Below, piece after piece: positions 9,136 through 17,578 of a DNA stretch of 64,000 bases. Numbering within the stretch: the stretch's first letter is position 1; each line of letters begins with the position of its first letter. The position numbers and the translations under genes are program-made. The notes under the pieces were generated by a model. It did no database searches. It worked only from the letters and a program-made list of their open reading frames with translations, and had not been told where the DNA came from. The stretch is from Virgibacillus siamensis (lineage in GTDB: Bacteria; Bacillota; Bacilli; Bacillales; Amphibacillaceae): positions 2,914,001-2,978,000 of the forward strand of contig NZ_FUIH01000007.1 of assembly GCF_900162695.1 (NCBI RefSeq), read 5' to 3'.

Positions 9136-9576
9136 TCATATTATGTCTGCTTCGACCTCGACACTTACATTTCCTTTTAAAGCGCGGGAGATCATGCAGC
9201 TTTCCTCCGCCTTATCCACCAGTTTTTCCAACATGCGGTAATGTTTCCGTTCAGCATCGTCCTGCAATGCGACATGTGGTTTATGAATAATTCGCTTGTA
9301 TGTAATCACACCGTCTGTCACATCGACAATTCCGGCCGAATCGAGGGACATTTCCTTTAATGGCAGCCGCGCCCGCTCAATCATAGCTGCAAGTGTAATT
9401 AAATAACATGTTGCGGCCGCTCCAAGCAGCATTTCATCCGGATTTGTTCCAACACCCGGTCCATCCATCTCAGGTGGTATGGAGATTTTCGTCTGTAAGT
9501 TTCCTGCTTCAATATAGCCGGTACTGTTACGACCACCAGGCCAGTCTGCTTTTAAATCAAATTGGTGTTCTGCCAT
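9136..9576 (-). CDS. OsmC/Ohr-family peroxidase-like protein
   Basis: A 146-residue OsmC-fold protein beginning MAEHQFDLKADWPGGRN. The family acts as homodimeric thiol-dependent hydroperoxidases with two reactive cysteines; here AAATCYLI (Cys about residue 62) and the later EESCMISRAL supply them. ATG 9576 has CAGGAG 8 nt upstream. The frame stays open for another 69 codons upstream, but that part reads straight through the 21-bp periodic array at 9647-9778 and is not part of the protein. The terminator at 9083-9116 follows. Confidence 0.85.
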   Translation of the reverse strand: MAEHQFDLKADWPGGRNSTGYIEAGNLQTKISIPPEMDGPGVGTNPDEMLLGAAATCYLITLAAMIERARLPLKEMSLDSAGIVDVTDGVITYKRIIHKPHVALQDDAERKHYRMLEKLVDKAEESCMISRALKGNVSVEVEADII

Positions 9577-9646
9577 TATGATCACTCCTGTTTTAATTTT
9601 TTTCTTTGACCGGATTATACCATTCATACTCCGAAACGTGTCCTTA

Positions 9647-9778
9647 ATCAACCTTCGCGATGCGATATCAACCCATCCACACTTGAAATCAACCTTCCGC
9701 ACACCATTATCAACCAATATGGTCCAAGTATCGACCTTCCTGTAGTAATTATCAACCATTCTCGGTAGAATATCGACC
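9647..9778 (-). repeat. 21-bp periodic array A (minus-strand core GGTTGAT)
   Basis: Seven copies of ATCAACC/ATCGACC on the plus strand start at 9647, 9667, 9688, 9709, 9730, 9751 and 9772: one step of 20 bp, then five of 21 bp. The 13-14 bp between copies are not conserved. Read in the direction of the DUF488 gene upstream, the core is GGTTGAT, the same sense as array 35037-35168 relative to metY. The array starts just beyond the DUF488 terminator and ends 70 bp before osmC. Confidence 0.85.
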
Positions 9779-9785
9779 TCCAAAA

Positions 9786-9814
9786 AACCTCCCCCGATAT
9801 GACCGGTGGAGGTT
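9786..9814 (-). terminator. Terminator of the DUF488 gene
   Basis: AACCTCC (9808-9814 on the minus strand) pairs with GGAGGTT (9786-9792) and is followed on the minus strand by a run of T residues (9782-9787 region). It begins 4 bp after the gene end. Confidence 0.7.
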
Positions 9815-9818
9815 ATGA

Positions 9819-10178
9819 TTATTGATGGTCCAATATTTCTTTCAGGATGCGGGCCTGGTTATGTTTTTTATCCTTCGCGGAATACAGCAGTGTTACGTTT
9901 TTGTCATTCTGCTTCGTCAGCTCTTTCAGTTTGCGAAGTTCCTCATGCTGATCTCCGCTTCCGAGCTCTTCCCTATACCTCTCTTTGAAATCATCAAACT
10001 TGTCGGGGTCATGCCCGAACCACTTTCGAAGTTCAGATGAGGGACCGATTTCCTTCATCCAATGGTCAAGTTTTGCTTTTTCCTTGGACATGCCGCGCGG
10101 CCAGACGCGGTCGACCAAAACGCGGAGGCCGTCATCTTCGCTTGCTTCTTCATAAATCCGTTTCATCTGCACTGGCAT
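9819..10178 (-). CDS. DUF488 (YeaO-like) family protein
   Basis: A 119-residue protein of the DUF488 family, recognised from the family stretch RVLVDRVWPRGMSKEKAKLD near residue 20, followed by LRKWFGHDP and YREEL. No catalytic role is established for the family. ATG 10178 has AGGTGATA upstream. It is followed by its own terminator and then by a 21-bp periodic array. Confidence 0.85.
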   Translation of the reverse strand: MPVQMKRIYEEASEDDGLRVLVDRVWPRGMSKEKAKLDHWMKEIGPSSELRKWFGHDPDKFDDFKERYREELGSGDQHEELRKLKELTKQNDKNVTLLYSAKDKKHNQARILKEILDHQ

Positions 10179-10222
10179 TTATATCACCTCACTATAGTGA
10201 TTCTTCCACTGCCAATCAGAAC

Positions 10223-11950
10223 TCAAACCTGATCCATCACACTTTCCATCTCGCGCTTCAGGCGCTCAAGCGTACTGGCACTCTCTTCCTTGCTTGTTGT
10301 ACACACCCCAAAGTAGCATTTAATTTTCGGCTCTGTCCCGGATGGACGGAGGCATACCCAGCAATCCTTTTCAAGTTTGAATTTTACGACGTTTTCTTTT
10401 GGTAAGTTGATTTCCTCAACTGAGCCGTTTTCAAGCAGTTTTCGTTCACCTGCCAGATAATCTTCCACTTGCAGCACTTTCAGACCGTCAATTTCCGTCA
10501 ATGGTTGGCTGCGGATGTTTTTCATAATGGCTGCAATTTTTTCGGATCCTTCTTTACCCTTCAGTGTCAAAGCAGACATGCCTTCAAGGTAATATCCGTA
10601 TTTTTCGAACAGTCCATCCAATGCTTCATGCAGTGTTTTGCCCCGCTTTTTCCAGTAATAGGCCATCTCACAGGCAAGGACGGCTGCCTGTACAGCATCT
10701 TTATCCCGGGAAAAGCTGCTGATTAAATAGCCATAACTTTCTTCATACCCAAAAACAAAAGATTCACCAGTCGCATCAAATTGACGGATCTTTTCGCCAA
10801 TATATTTAAAACCGGTCAATGTATCAATTGTTTCAACATCATACGCTGCGGCAATTTTTTTACCCAGTTCCGATGTTACAATCGTTTTGATCATCCGGCC
10901 ATTCGCCAGGATTGCATCTTGACTGTGGGAAAGAATGTAGTCCAATAGCAGCGAGCCAAGCTGATTTCCGGTCAGCACTTTATATTCACCCGAATCATCT
11001 TTCGCAGCAACGCCCAGTCGGTCTGCATCGGGATCTGTGCCAATCAGGACGTCAGCGTTTGAATTTTTCCCCTCATGAATTGCCATTGTAAATGCCTGAT
11101 GTTCTTCCGGATTCGGCGAGTCAACCGTTGAAAATTCCGGATCCGGCGCAGCCTGTTCCTTTACAACGTCAACATTGGTAAAGTTCAACTGACGCAACCC
11201 TTGTGTAACCAGTTCAAAGGCAGTTCCGTGGAGCGGTGTAAACACAATTGGCATGTCTTTTTGCTGTTGCAGCTCCTCATTGTCAAGCTTAGAAATTTGT
11301 AAAAGCTGTTCCAAATACGCATTATCAATTTCGTCGCCGATCCAGTTCAACAGCTCTTTTGCTTCCAGTTCACTCCGTTCCAAAAATGGGACAGTTAATT
11401 CATTTTCCGTCTGCTGAATAAAGGCGATGATCTCATCTGCCTCAGCGGGAACAATTTGCCCGCCATCCTCATTATAAACTTTGAACCCATTATATTCCGG
11501 CGGATTGTGACTTGCTGTGATCATAACCCCCGCGGCTGCCCCCAGGTACCGGACAGCAAATGACAATGCCGGTGTCGGGTGCAATGTTTCAAAGACATAG
11601 GATCTGATACCATACGCACCGAGCACTTTGGCCGTTTCCATGGCAAATTCCTGCGACATATACCTGGAATCATAGGAAATTGCCACACCACGGTCATAAA
11701 CGTTGACCCGGTTCTCCCGCAAATATTGAGCAAGCCCGTTAACGGCTTTTCGTACTGTATAAATATTCATCCGGTTTATGCCTGCTCCCAGAACACCGCG
11801 CAAGCCGCCTGTTCCGAATGTTAATTCCTTATAAAATGCATCCTCCAGCGCATGTTGATTATCCGCCAAATGATCCAGCTCTTCTTTCAGCACCGGATCA
11901 AGATTATGAAAAGTTGTCCATTTCTCGTGCACTTTTTCCCACTCAGCCAA
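10223..11950 (-). CDS. pgcA: Phosphoglucomutase (alpha-phosphohexomutase)
   Basis: A 575-residue phosphohexomutase that interconverts glucose-1-phosphate and glucose-6-phosphate for cell-wall and glycolipid sugars. The phosphoserine loop is TASHNPPEYNGFK near residue 145, the metal-binding loop is DPDADRLGV, the sugar-binding loop is GYEESYGYL, and the phosphate-binding C-terminal loop is LRPSGTEPKIKCYF. Length matches B. subtilis PgcA. The start is TTG 11950 with GAGGGGG about 9 nt upstream. It ends 45 bp before the DUF488 gene on the same strand. Confidence 0.93.
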   Translation of the reverse strand: MAEWEKVHEKWTTFHNLDPVLKEELDHLADNQHALEDAFYKELTFGTGGLRGVLGAGINRMNIYTVRKAVNGLAQYLRENRVNVYDRGVAISYDSRYMSQEFAMETAKVLGAYGIRSYVFETLHPTPALSFAVRYLGAAAGVMITASHNPPEYNGFKVYNEDGGQIVPAEADEIIAFIQQTENELTVPFLERSELEAKELLNWIGDEIDNAYLEQLLQISKLDNEELQQQKDMPIVFTPLHGTAFELVTQGLRQLNFTNVDVVKEQAAPDPEFSTVDSPNPEEHQAFTMAIHEGKNSNADVLIGTDPDADRLGVAAKDDSGEYKVLTGNQLGSLLLDYILSHSQDAILANGRMIKTIVTSELGKKIAAAYDVETIDTLTGFKYIGEKIRQFDATGESFVFGYEESYGYLISSFSRDKDAVQAAVLACEMAYYWKKRGKTLHEALDGLFEKYGYYLEGMSALTLKGKEGSEKIAAIMKNIRSQPLTEIDGLKVLQVEDYLAGERKLLENGSVEEINLPKENVVKFKLEKDCWVCLRPSGTEPKIKCYFGVCTTSKEESASTLERLKREMESVMDQV

Positions 11951-12142
11951 TTCGAAAATCCCCCTCTATATAAACAACAATTATATGCCAAAATTCTAGC
12001 ATACTTTTAAACTTAATTCTATTGTACTGGTAATATGGGGTTTAGACATATAGATTTCAGGTGAAAATATGAAAAGCATCCTTTCTATTCAAGGCCCGAA
12101 CAGGTAAAATAGATATTAATAACCAAAAGAAAGTTGTGATGT

Positions 12143-13222
12143 ATGGTGCAGCATAAGCGGTGGTTCCAGACACTTATCACGTTTATACTCATTTTCTTAC
12201 TTATCTTATTAATCTCAGCAACGGATTTTATTTTTGATCCGATTTTTAAATATGTTGGTGCGGTAGCCATCCCAGTTATTGGAGCAGGCGTTCTGTATTA
12301 TTTAACACGGCCAATTATGCATCTGCTGGAAAAATACAAAGTTAACCGGATTATTTCGATTATCATTGTATTTTTGCTGTTAGTATTGCTCGGATATTTA
12401 TTAATTACATATATTGCTCCAATTGCACAAAAACAGGTAACAAGACTGATTGAAAGCATTCCGGAGATGATTTCAGCGGTACAGGATTTTATCATTTACT
12501 GGCAGGCAAATCAGGAAAATATACCTCAGGAAGTCAATGACACGATTAATAACATTACATCCAATTTGCAGACGTACACTGAAACTGCTATGTCATTTAT
12601 ATTCGGCTTTGTCGGGGACCTGATCAGCTTTATTTTTTCCATCGTGCTTATCCCGTTTTTCCTTTTTTTCATGTTAAAAGACGGAGACAAATTCGCGCCG
12701 TTTGTAACCCAAATATTTGAAAAAAAGAAAGCAAAAAATTTCCGGGAACTGCTCCATAAAATTGATGAAGTCCTAACATCCTATATACAAGGACAATTAA
12801 TTGTCAGCCTTTGTGTTGGCATACTCCTGTACATTGGCTATTCGATTATTGATTTGGATTATGCGATGACTTTGGCACTGTTTGCAATGCTCGTGAATGT
12901 TATCCCATTTCTCGGACCATTTCTGGCAGTCATTCCGGCATTGATTGTCGGCGTCTTTCAGGACCCGATTATGGCAGTTTGGATAGGTATTATCATGCTC
13001 GTCGCTCAACAGCTTGAGGGAAATCTTGTTTCACCGAATGTTATGGGACGCGCACTGAAACTGCATCCGCTTACGGTAATCACCATCATCCTGGCTGCGG
13101 GAAGCATTGCAGGCTTTCTCGGCATTCTTTTTGCGGTACCGTTCTATGCAGTCGCCAAAACGGTTATTGTCCATTTTTATCACACTTACTACAAGAAAAA
13201 TGGCGATGATGCATTGATTTGA
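12143..13222 (+). CDS. AI-2E/PerM-family transporter
   Basis: A 359-residue membrane protein with about eight hydrophobic segments in the PerM/AI-2E exporter-like layout: paired N-terminal helices, an amphipathic middle section (residues 90-145) and the conserved C-terminal half with NVIPFLGPFLAVIPA and EGNLVSPNVMGRALKLHP. Substrates in this family are mostly unknown; some members act as ion or signal exporters. ATG 12143 is preceded by a weak GAAAG site. It is divergent from pgcA. Confidence 0.8.
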   Translation: MVQHKRWFQTLITFILIFLLILLISATDFIFDPIFKYVGAVAIPVIGAGVLYYLTRPIMHLLEKYKVNRIISIIIVFLLLVLLGYLLITYIAPIAQKQVTRLIESIPEMISAVQDFIIYWQANQENIPQEVNDTINNITSNLQTYTETAMSFIFGFVGDLISFIFSIVLIPFFLFFMLKDGDKFAPFVTQIFEKKKAKNFRELLHKIDEVLTSYIQGQLIVSLCVGILLYIGYSIIDLDYAMTLALFAMLVNVIPFLGPFLAVIPALIVGVFQDPIMAVWIGIIMLVAQQLEGNLVSPNVMGRALKLHPLTVITIILAAGSIAGFLGILFAVPFYAVAKTVIVHFYHTYYKKNGDDALI

Positions 13223-13275
13223 AACAGCGTTTAGTGGCCAGGTCCCAATCTAAAAGAGGATAAATTCTATATTTT

Positions 13276-13450
13276 AGCGGAAGAAATGTACGCAGACTCC
13301 TGCGGGAGGAAAGGCATAGGTGAGACTCCGAAGTGCGCAGGCACGAGGAGGCTCAGCAGCCGTCCGCGGTAAAGAAGACACTGCGAAACGATAGTTGAGC
13401 AGATGTCGCACTTATGCTCGAAAGTGAAAGCGAAGTATATTTCTGGAGCG
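13276..13450. repeat. GC-rich stem-loop repeat, copy 2 (long form)
   Basis: About 175 bp. It begins GCGGAAGAAATGTACGCAG and ends AAGTATATTTCTGGAGCGG, so the ends are inverted. Inside are AGACTCCTGCGGGAG, GTGAGACTCCG and CACGAGGAGGCTCAGCAG, shared with the copies at 1106-1231 and 23083-23219. An extra module follows (about 13370-13430, with GTCGCACTTATGCTCGAA), which also has a counterpart beside copy 3. It fills most of the 354-bp gap before the small gene at 13577. Confidence 0.75.
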
Positions 13451-13576
13451 GTTTTATACACTATTTCAGGTTAGTAAGAAGTTTTCTCTTGAAAAACGTT
13501 TTTGTAACCATAGGCAATGGAATCTTTTTTGTAAAAGCGGCTGTTTTCCGCTAAACTGGTAGTGGGAGTGATGGAG

Positions 13577-13756
13577 ATGACAAAAAAAGAAATAGAAGAT
13601 GAACTGATGGATTTGAAATCAGATTATATCCGAATTCAGGGGGATCTGGAAAAAGCTACTTCATTTGGTGTAAATACTTCCAAAGGGGAGCAGCAATTGA
13701 TTGAAATGGAAAACCGGATGAAAGAACTGAACCGGAAACTGGATGAGCTCAAGTAA
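13577..13756 (+). CDS. Small coiled-coil protein, SE1832 family-like
   Basis: A 59-residue, very charged, helical protein (TKKEIEDELMDLKSDYIRIQ). It resembles the short SE1832-type proteins of Bacillales, whose role is unknown. Start chosen at ATG 13577, with GGGAG 8 nt upstream; GTG 13562 and ATG 13571 are in frame but overlap or crowd that site. The sequence is consistent with one continuous coiled coil with no membrane segment. The gene stands alone and is followed by a terminator. Confidence 0.7.
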   Translation: MTKKEIEDELMDLKSDYIRIQGDLEKATSFGVNTSKGEQQLIEMENRMKELNRKLDELK

Positions 13757-13778
13757 TAAGATTACATCTTTAAATACA

Positions 13779-13810
13779 AAGACTGCCCGTGCTGATGCTC
13801 AGGCAGTCTT
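13779..13810. terminator. Shared terminator of the small gene and the antiporter
   Basis: AAGACTGCC (13779-13787) pairs with GGCAGTCTT (13802-13810), followed by TGTTTTAT on the plus strand. It lies between two converging genes. Confidence 0.75.
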
Positions 13811-13818
13811 GTTTTATA

Positions 13819-15678
13819 TTAATCCTTATTGCCGTTGTTATTGTTACGTTGATTTTCAAGCCGTTCCTTAATCTTTTTGATTTCTTTTTTCGGCGGTGTC
13901 AGACTTACGATTGTATCGCCTGATTCAGGAGAAACCCGCATTTCTTCGGTGTAAAATTTAATTTTTCCGGATGGCTTCAATGCATAAAGCATAACAGCTT
14001 CCTCATCTTTTTCCGTCAAATATTTTTTATAACTGTATTGATCAGTCAATGTTGTCTGACGGAACACATAATGTTTGGCAATTTTGTTGATCAGATCCTC
14101 CATAGAGACATCCTCTTTAAACAAAATTCGGCCGCCAACCCGATCGACAGAATCGTTGACACCGCCATCCAGTAATTTATACGGACTGACTTTAAATACA
14201 TTAGTCCTCCCGTATTCCGGCATAAACGTCGTACATACCAATGCATTATAGGAATGGAAATCAGTTGCCGCAACCAAATATTCATATGGATTCGTATCTA
14301 AATGATATTCAGTCTGCTCTGACATCATTTCACCATGATAGAATGGCACCCCTGCTTCCCGTGCCAGACGTAATCTTTCCCACGATGAATCAACAATCAA
14401 AACCGGATTTTTGGCTTTGGACAATGTTTTGGCAAGATTTACAGTGAATTTATTACTGCCGACAATAAGTGTACCTGGTCTTCCTTCCAGAGAAAGATGA
14501 AGTTTTTTTGCCAGCGGTCCGATTGAAAACCCGTGTGCGCAAACTGTGAAAAATACCAATCCAAAGGTAAGTGTGGTAATGATTGATGCATCTTCATACC
14601 CGGCGTCTGTCAGAATGGAAGCAAAATAACCGGACACTGTCAGTGCAACAATTCCCCTTGGTGCAATCCAGCCGACCAGAAGTTTTTCATTCAATGACAG
14701 GGACGTACCCCATGTTGACAGAAAGATGGATAACGGTCGGACAACAATCATCATCAAAATGACATATCCAATTATGTTCGGGTCAAAAATTTTCAGTAAA
14801 ACATCCACTTGAAGGGAAGCTGTAAGCATTACATAGATTGCGGAAATAAGCAGGATAGAAATATTTTCCTTAAAGTGACGCATGTCTGCGACGGAACTTA
14901 TACCGAGATTCGCCAGGGTCATCCCCATAGCTGTTACGGCCAGCAGTCCAGTTTCATGCTCTATTTCATCGGCAAAAGTAAAGGCAAAAATGACAACGAT
15001 AAAGACTGCCGGAGACTTCAGAAACTCCGGTATATGACCTGTTTCAAACATCCAGCCTATTCCGCGGCCGCAAGCCCACCCTAATATAACAGCAAATATG
15101 GATGCAGCAAAGAATAAGAGTAAAGAAGTGCTATCCGGGTTAGTTGAAGTCAAAAAGGCGATAATTTCAAACGCAAAGACTGCGAGCAAAGCACCGATTG
15201 GATCAACAATAATGCCTTCCCATTTTAACAACTTCGCGGGCGTTGCCTTTAACTTTGACTGGCGCAGCAAAGGCAGAATAACAGTCGGTCCGGTTACAAT
15301 GAATAACCCTCCGATTACAAAAGCAACGGTCCAGGATAGTCCAGCAATATAATGTGCGGTCAATGAGCCTAAAATCCAGGCAATAAACGCACCGACTGTA
15401 GCGATCCGAAATACCGGCTTGCCCAGACCCTTCAGCTCCTTAAAACTCAGGTTAAGACTACCTTCAAAAAGGATAATCGCAACCGCAACGGAGATAATAG
15501 GATTATATAAACTGCCGAAGTCTTCCTCAGGATTCATGAGTCCCAGTATCGGACCAACGATAAGTCCGGAGATGGACATCACCACAATGGCAGGCATACG
15601 GTAGCGCCAGGCAATCCATTGTGAACCAATCCCTAAAAGGCCAATCAGCATGACTTCAAATAAAAGAGATGGAACCAT
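13819..15678 (-). CDS. CPA1-type Na+(K+)/H+ antiporter with a C-terminal TrkA/RCK-like domain
   Basis: A 619-residue protein. Residues 1 to about 390 form twelve or thirteen membrane helices of the monovalent cation:proton antiporter fold, with the ion-site segment EGIIVDPIGALLAV. Residues from about 400 hold a Rossmann-like TrkA-N domain (GTLIVGSNKFTVNLAKTLS), followed by a small TrkA-C-like domain ending in a polar Asn-rich tail. Antiporters with such tails expel Na+ or K+ and are gated by cytosolic ligands. ATG 15678 has AGGGGGAAAG upstream. It fits a salt-exposed lifestyle; the preferred ion cannot be told from sequence alone. Confidence 0.85.
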   Translation of the reverse strand: MVPSLLFEVMLIGLLGIGSQWIAWRYRMPAIVVMSISGLIVGPILGLMNPEEDFGSLYNPIISVAVAIILFEGSLNLSFKELKGLGKPVFRIATVGAFIAWILGSLTAHYIAGLSWTVAFVIGGLFIVTGPTVILPLLRQSKLKATPAKLLKWEGIIVDPIGALLAVFAFEIIAFLTSTNPDSTSLLLFFAASIFAVILGWACGRGIGWMFETGHIPEFLKSPAVFIVVIFAFTFADEIEHETGLLAVTAMGMTLANLGISSVADMRHFKENISILLISAIYVMLTASLQVDVLLKIFDPNIIGYVILMMIVVRPLSIFLSTWGTSLSLNEKLLVGWIAPRGIVALTVSGYFASILTDAGYEDASIITTLTFGLVFFTVCAHGFSIGPLAKKLHLSLEGRPGTLIVGSNKFTVNLAKTLSKAKNPVLIVDSSWERLRLAREAGVPFYHGEMMSEQTEYHLDTNPYEYLVAATDFHSYNALVCTTFMPEYGRTNVFKVSPYKLLDGGVNDSVDRVGGRILFKEDVSMEDLINKIAKHYVFRQTTLTDQYSYKKYLTEKDEEAVMLYALKPSGKIKFYTEEMRVSPESGDTIVSLTPPKKEIKKIKERLENQRNNNNGNKD

Positions 15679-15877
15679 ATCTTTCCCCCTAACTTAAATT
15701 TTCCAATTGGGTAAATAATATAAGGTTATTTTAAATGCGGTTCATCATAATGTAAACAATTTTATTTCATCCGTAAGCATGGCTGTTGGATAGTAGTTTG
15801 CCAAAAGCTTCCCTTAAACCGATGCAGTACCTTTTTTATTATTTCACGGAAGTGTCAGATTTACGTACAGATATTTA

Positions 15878-15906
15878 TTGACTTCCTTTTATTCAACTTG
15901 TTAAAA
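15878..15906 (+). promoter_or_regulatory. Possible sigma-A promoter of brnQ
   Basis: TTGACT (15878-15883), a 17-bp spacer and TTAAAA (15901-15906), about 110 bp upstream of brnQ. The rest of the 339-bp gap between the divergent antiporter and brnQ genes is AT-rich with no ORF or hairpin that I can support. Confidence 0.4.
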
Positions 15907-16017
15907 TGTATTTTGCTTTGTGATATTTTTGAAAACTTTGCGTAAAATTGTCAAATTATTTTGTATTATATAATTGTAATTGATTTCGCTAAGACGATAC
16001 AGAAAGGGACGAGCATC

Positions 16018-17322
16018 ATGAATAAAAATACCTTTGTAATAGGATTTATGTTATTTGCACTATTCTTCGGTGCAGGAAATCTGATTTATCCACCGACTTT
16101 GGGAATGGATTCCGGAACATCGTACTGGCCGGCGATTGCCGGTTTTGTCATAACAGGAGTCGGTTTGCCGATACTCGCAGTCACATCCATTTCATATGTG
16201 GAAAATGATGCAAGGGAATTGGCAGATAAGGTCCATCCGATTTTCGGACTTATTTTTACATCTGCTGTATATCTGGCAATCGGTCCATTTTTCGGGGTGC
16301 CGCGTGCTGCAACAGTAGCATATGAAATGAGCATGGAACCATTTATGAATGGTACCTCCTCCCTGATGCTGTTTATTTTTACAAGTCTCTTTTTTATCCT
16401 GGTTTATGTTGTGAGCATGAATCCGTCAAAAATGGTGGATCGGATTGGCCAATACTTAACACCAATTCTGCTTCTTTCCATTATTGCCTTAATCATTGGC
16501 GGTTTTTTCCTGCTTGATGATCCATTAATGGAACCGACTGAAAAATACACAAATGCTCCTTTTTTCAAAGGGTTTATTGAAGGATATTTGACGATGGATG
16601 CCATTGCAGCCTTGGCCTTTGGAATTATTGTGGTCAACGCGTTTAAGGACCGCGGCATCCACACAAAAAAAGCACTTTTGACATCTACACTAAAAGCGGG
16701 GATCATTACCGGGATCGGTCTCATTGCTGTTTATTCATCAATCGGCTGGATCGGCGCAAAAATGGCAAACAACGGAAATTATGCCAATGGTGGTGAAATT
16801 TTATCCGGAGCGGCTGATATAATATTTGGTACGTTTGGTGCATTATTGCTCGGTGTCATCGTATCACTTGCATGTTTCACGACATGTGTCGGGCTGATTG
16901 TGGCATGCGGCCAGTTTTTCTCTAAAATTACACCATTGTCCTATAAATGGATCATTGCATTCGTGACAATTGTCAGTTACCTGATTGCCAACCAGGGTCT
17001 AAACACCATTATTAAGGTATCTGTTCCAGTTCTCGTATTTATTTATCCGATTGCCATTGTGCTTATATTACTTACCTTTATGCAAAAAATATTTGGTGGT
17101 GCACATTCAGTTTATCGCGGGGCCATCCTCCTTACAGCCATTATATCGTTGTATGACGGTCTTACCGCATTCGGATTGAAAATGCCAGCAGTCACCGCTG
17201 CCTTGGAATATCTGCCATTTTTCGCTATTGGGCTTGGCTGGATTGTTCCGGCTTTCATTGGCGGACTGATCGGTTACATGTTTAAAGGAAAACAGCACCA
17301 GCCTGTATCCGTTAAGAGCTGA
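16018..17322 (+). CDS. brnQ: Branched-chain amino acid:cation symporter BrnQ
   Basis: A 434-residue LIVCS-family carrier with twelve predicted helices. It begins with the family signature FALFFGAGNLIYPPTLG and includes GPFFGVPRAATVAYE. It imports leucine, isoleucine and valine with Na+ or H+. ATG 16018 is chosen, with AAAGGGACGAG upstream; an in-frame upstream ATG at 15961 would add 19 residues not seen in the family. The terminator overlaps the stop codon. Confidence 0.92.
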   Translation: MNKNTFVIGFMLFALFFGAGNLIYPPTLGMDSGTSYWPAIAGFVITGVGLPILAVTSISYVENDARELADKVHPIFGLIFTSAVYLAIGPFFGVPRAATVAYEMSMEPFMNGTSSLMLFIFTSLFFILVYVVSMNPSKMVDRIGQYLTPILLLSIIALIIGGFFLLDDPLMEPTEKYTNAPFFKGFIEGYLTMDAIAALAFGIIVVNAFKDRGIHTKKALLTSTLKAGIITGIGLIAVYSSIGWIGAKMANNGNYANGGEILSGAADIIFGTFGALLLGVIVSLACFTTCVGLIVACGQFFSKITPLSYKWIIAFVTIVSYLIANQGLNTIIKVSVPVLVFIYPIAIVLILLTFMQKIFGGAHSVYRGAILLTAIISLYDGLTAFGLKMPAVTAALEYLPFFAIGLGWIVPAFIGGLIGYMFKGKQHQPVSVKS

Positions 17323-17338
17323 CTTATGTCGGCTCTTT
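17314..17338 (+). terminator. Terminator of brnQ
   Basis: AAGAGCTGAC pairs with GTCGGCTCTT across a TTAT loop, followed by a T run. The stem includes the brnQ stop codon at 17320-17322. Confidence 0.75.
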
Positions 17339-17578
17339 TTTTACTGTGAAGGATTGTATTTCAAATGGAAAAGGTTCCATAAAATTATCGCTTTGTTTTT
17401 CGTTCTGAATCAGATAAAATAGAAATTAGCCTGGTGACCCGCTCACTTATTTTGTTCTATGCTTCAGATTTACGCTCGCCTAATTCCCTTCTTTCCAGTA
17501 AACACTTTCCACATTAAACCGTTACATTTTAAAAGCCAATTCCTGCAAGCTGCAGGTAGAATCATAAGGAGAATCAAA

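Noticed and set aside
9647..9778. CRISPR array
   Set aside because: Conserved cores are only 7-10 bp with 11-14 bp between; no 24-36 bp repeats, no spacers of CRISPR length, no cas genes.
9577..9783. 69-residue N-terminal extension of the OsmC protein
   Set aside because: It translates array A; a strong ribosome site precedes the internal ATG 9576, which matches the family start.
17438..17490. Possible periodic repeat upstream of recQ (CGCTCACTTATTTTG... ACGCTCGCC)
   Set aside because: Only two weakly similar stretches without a regular step.
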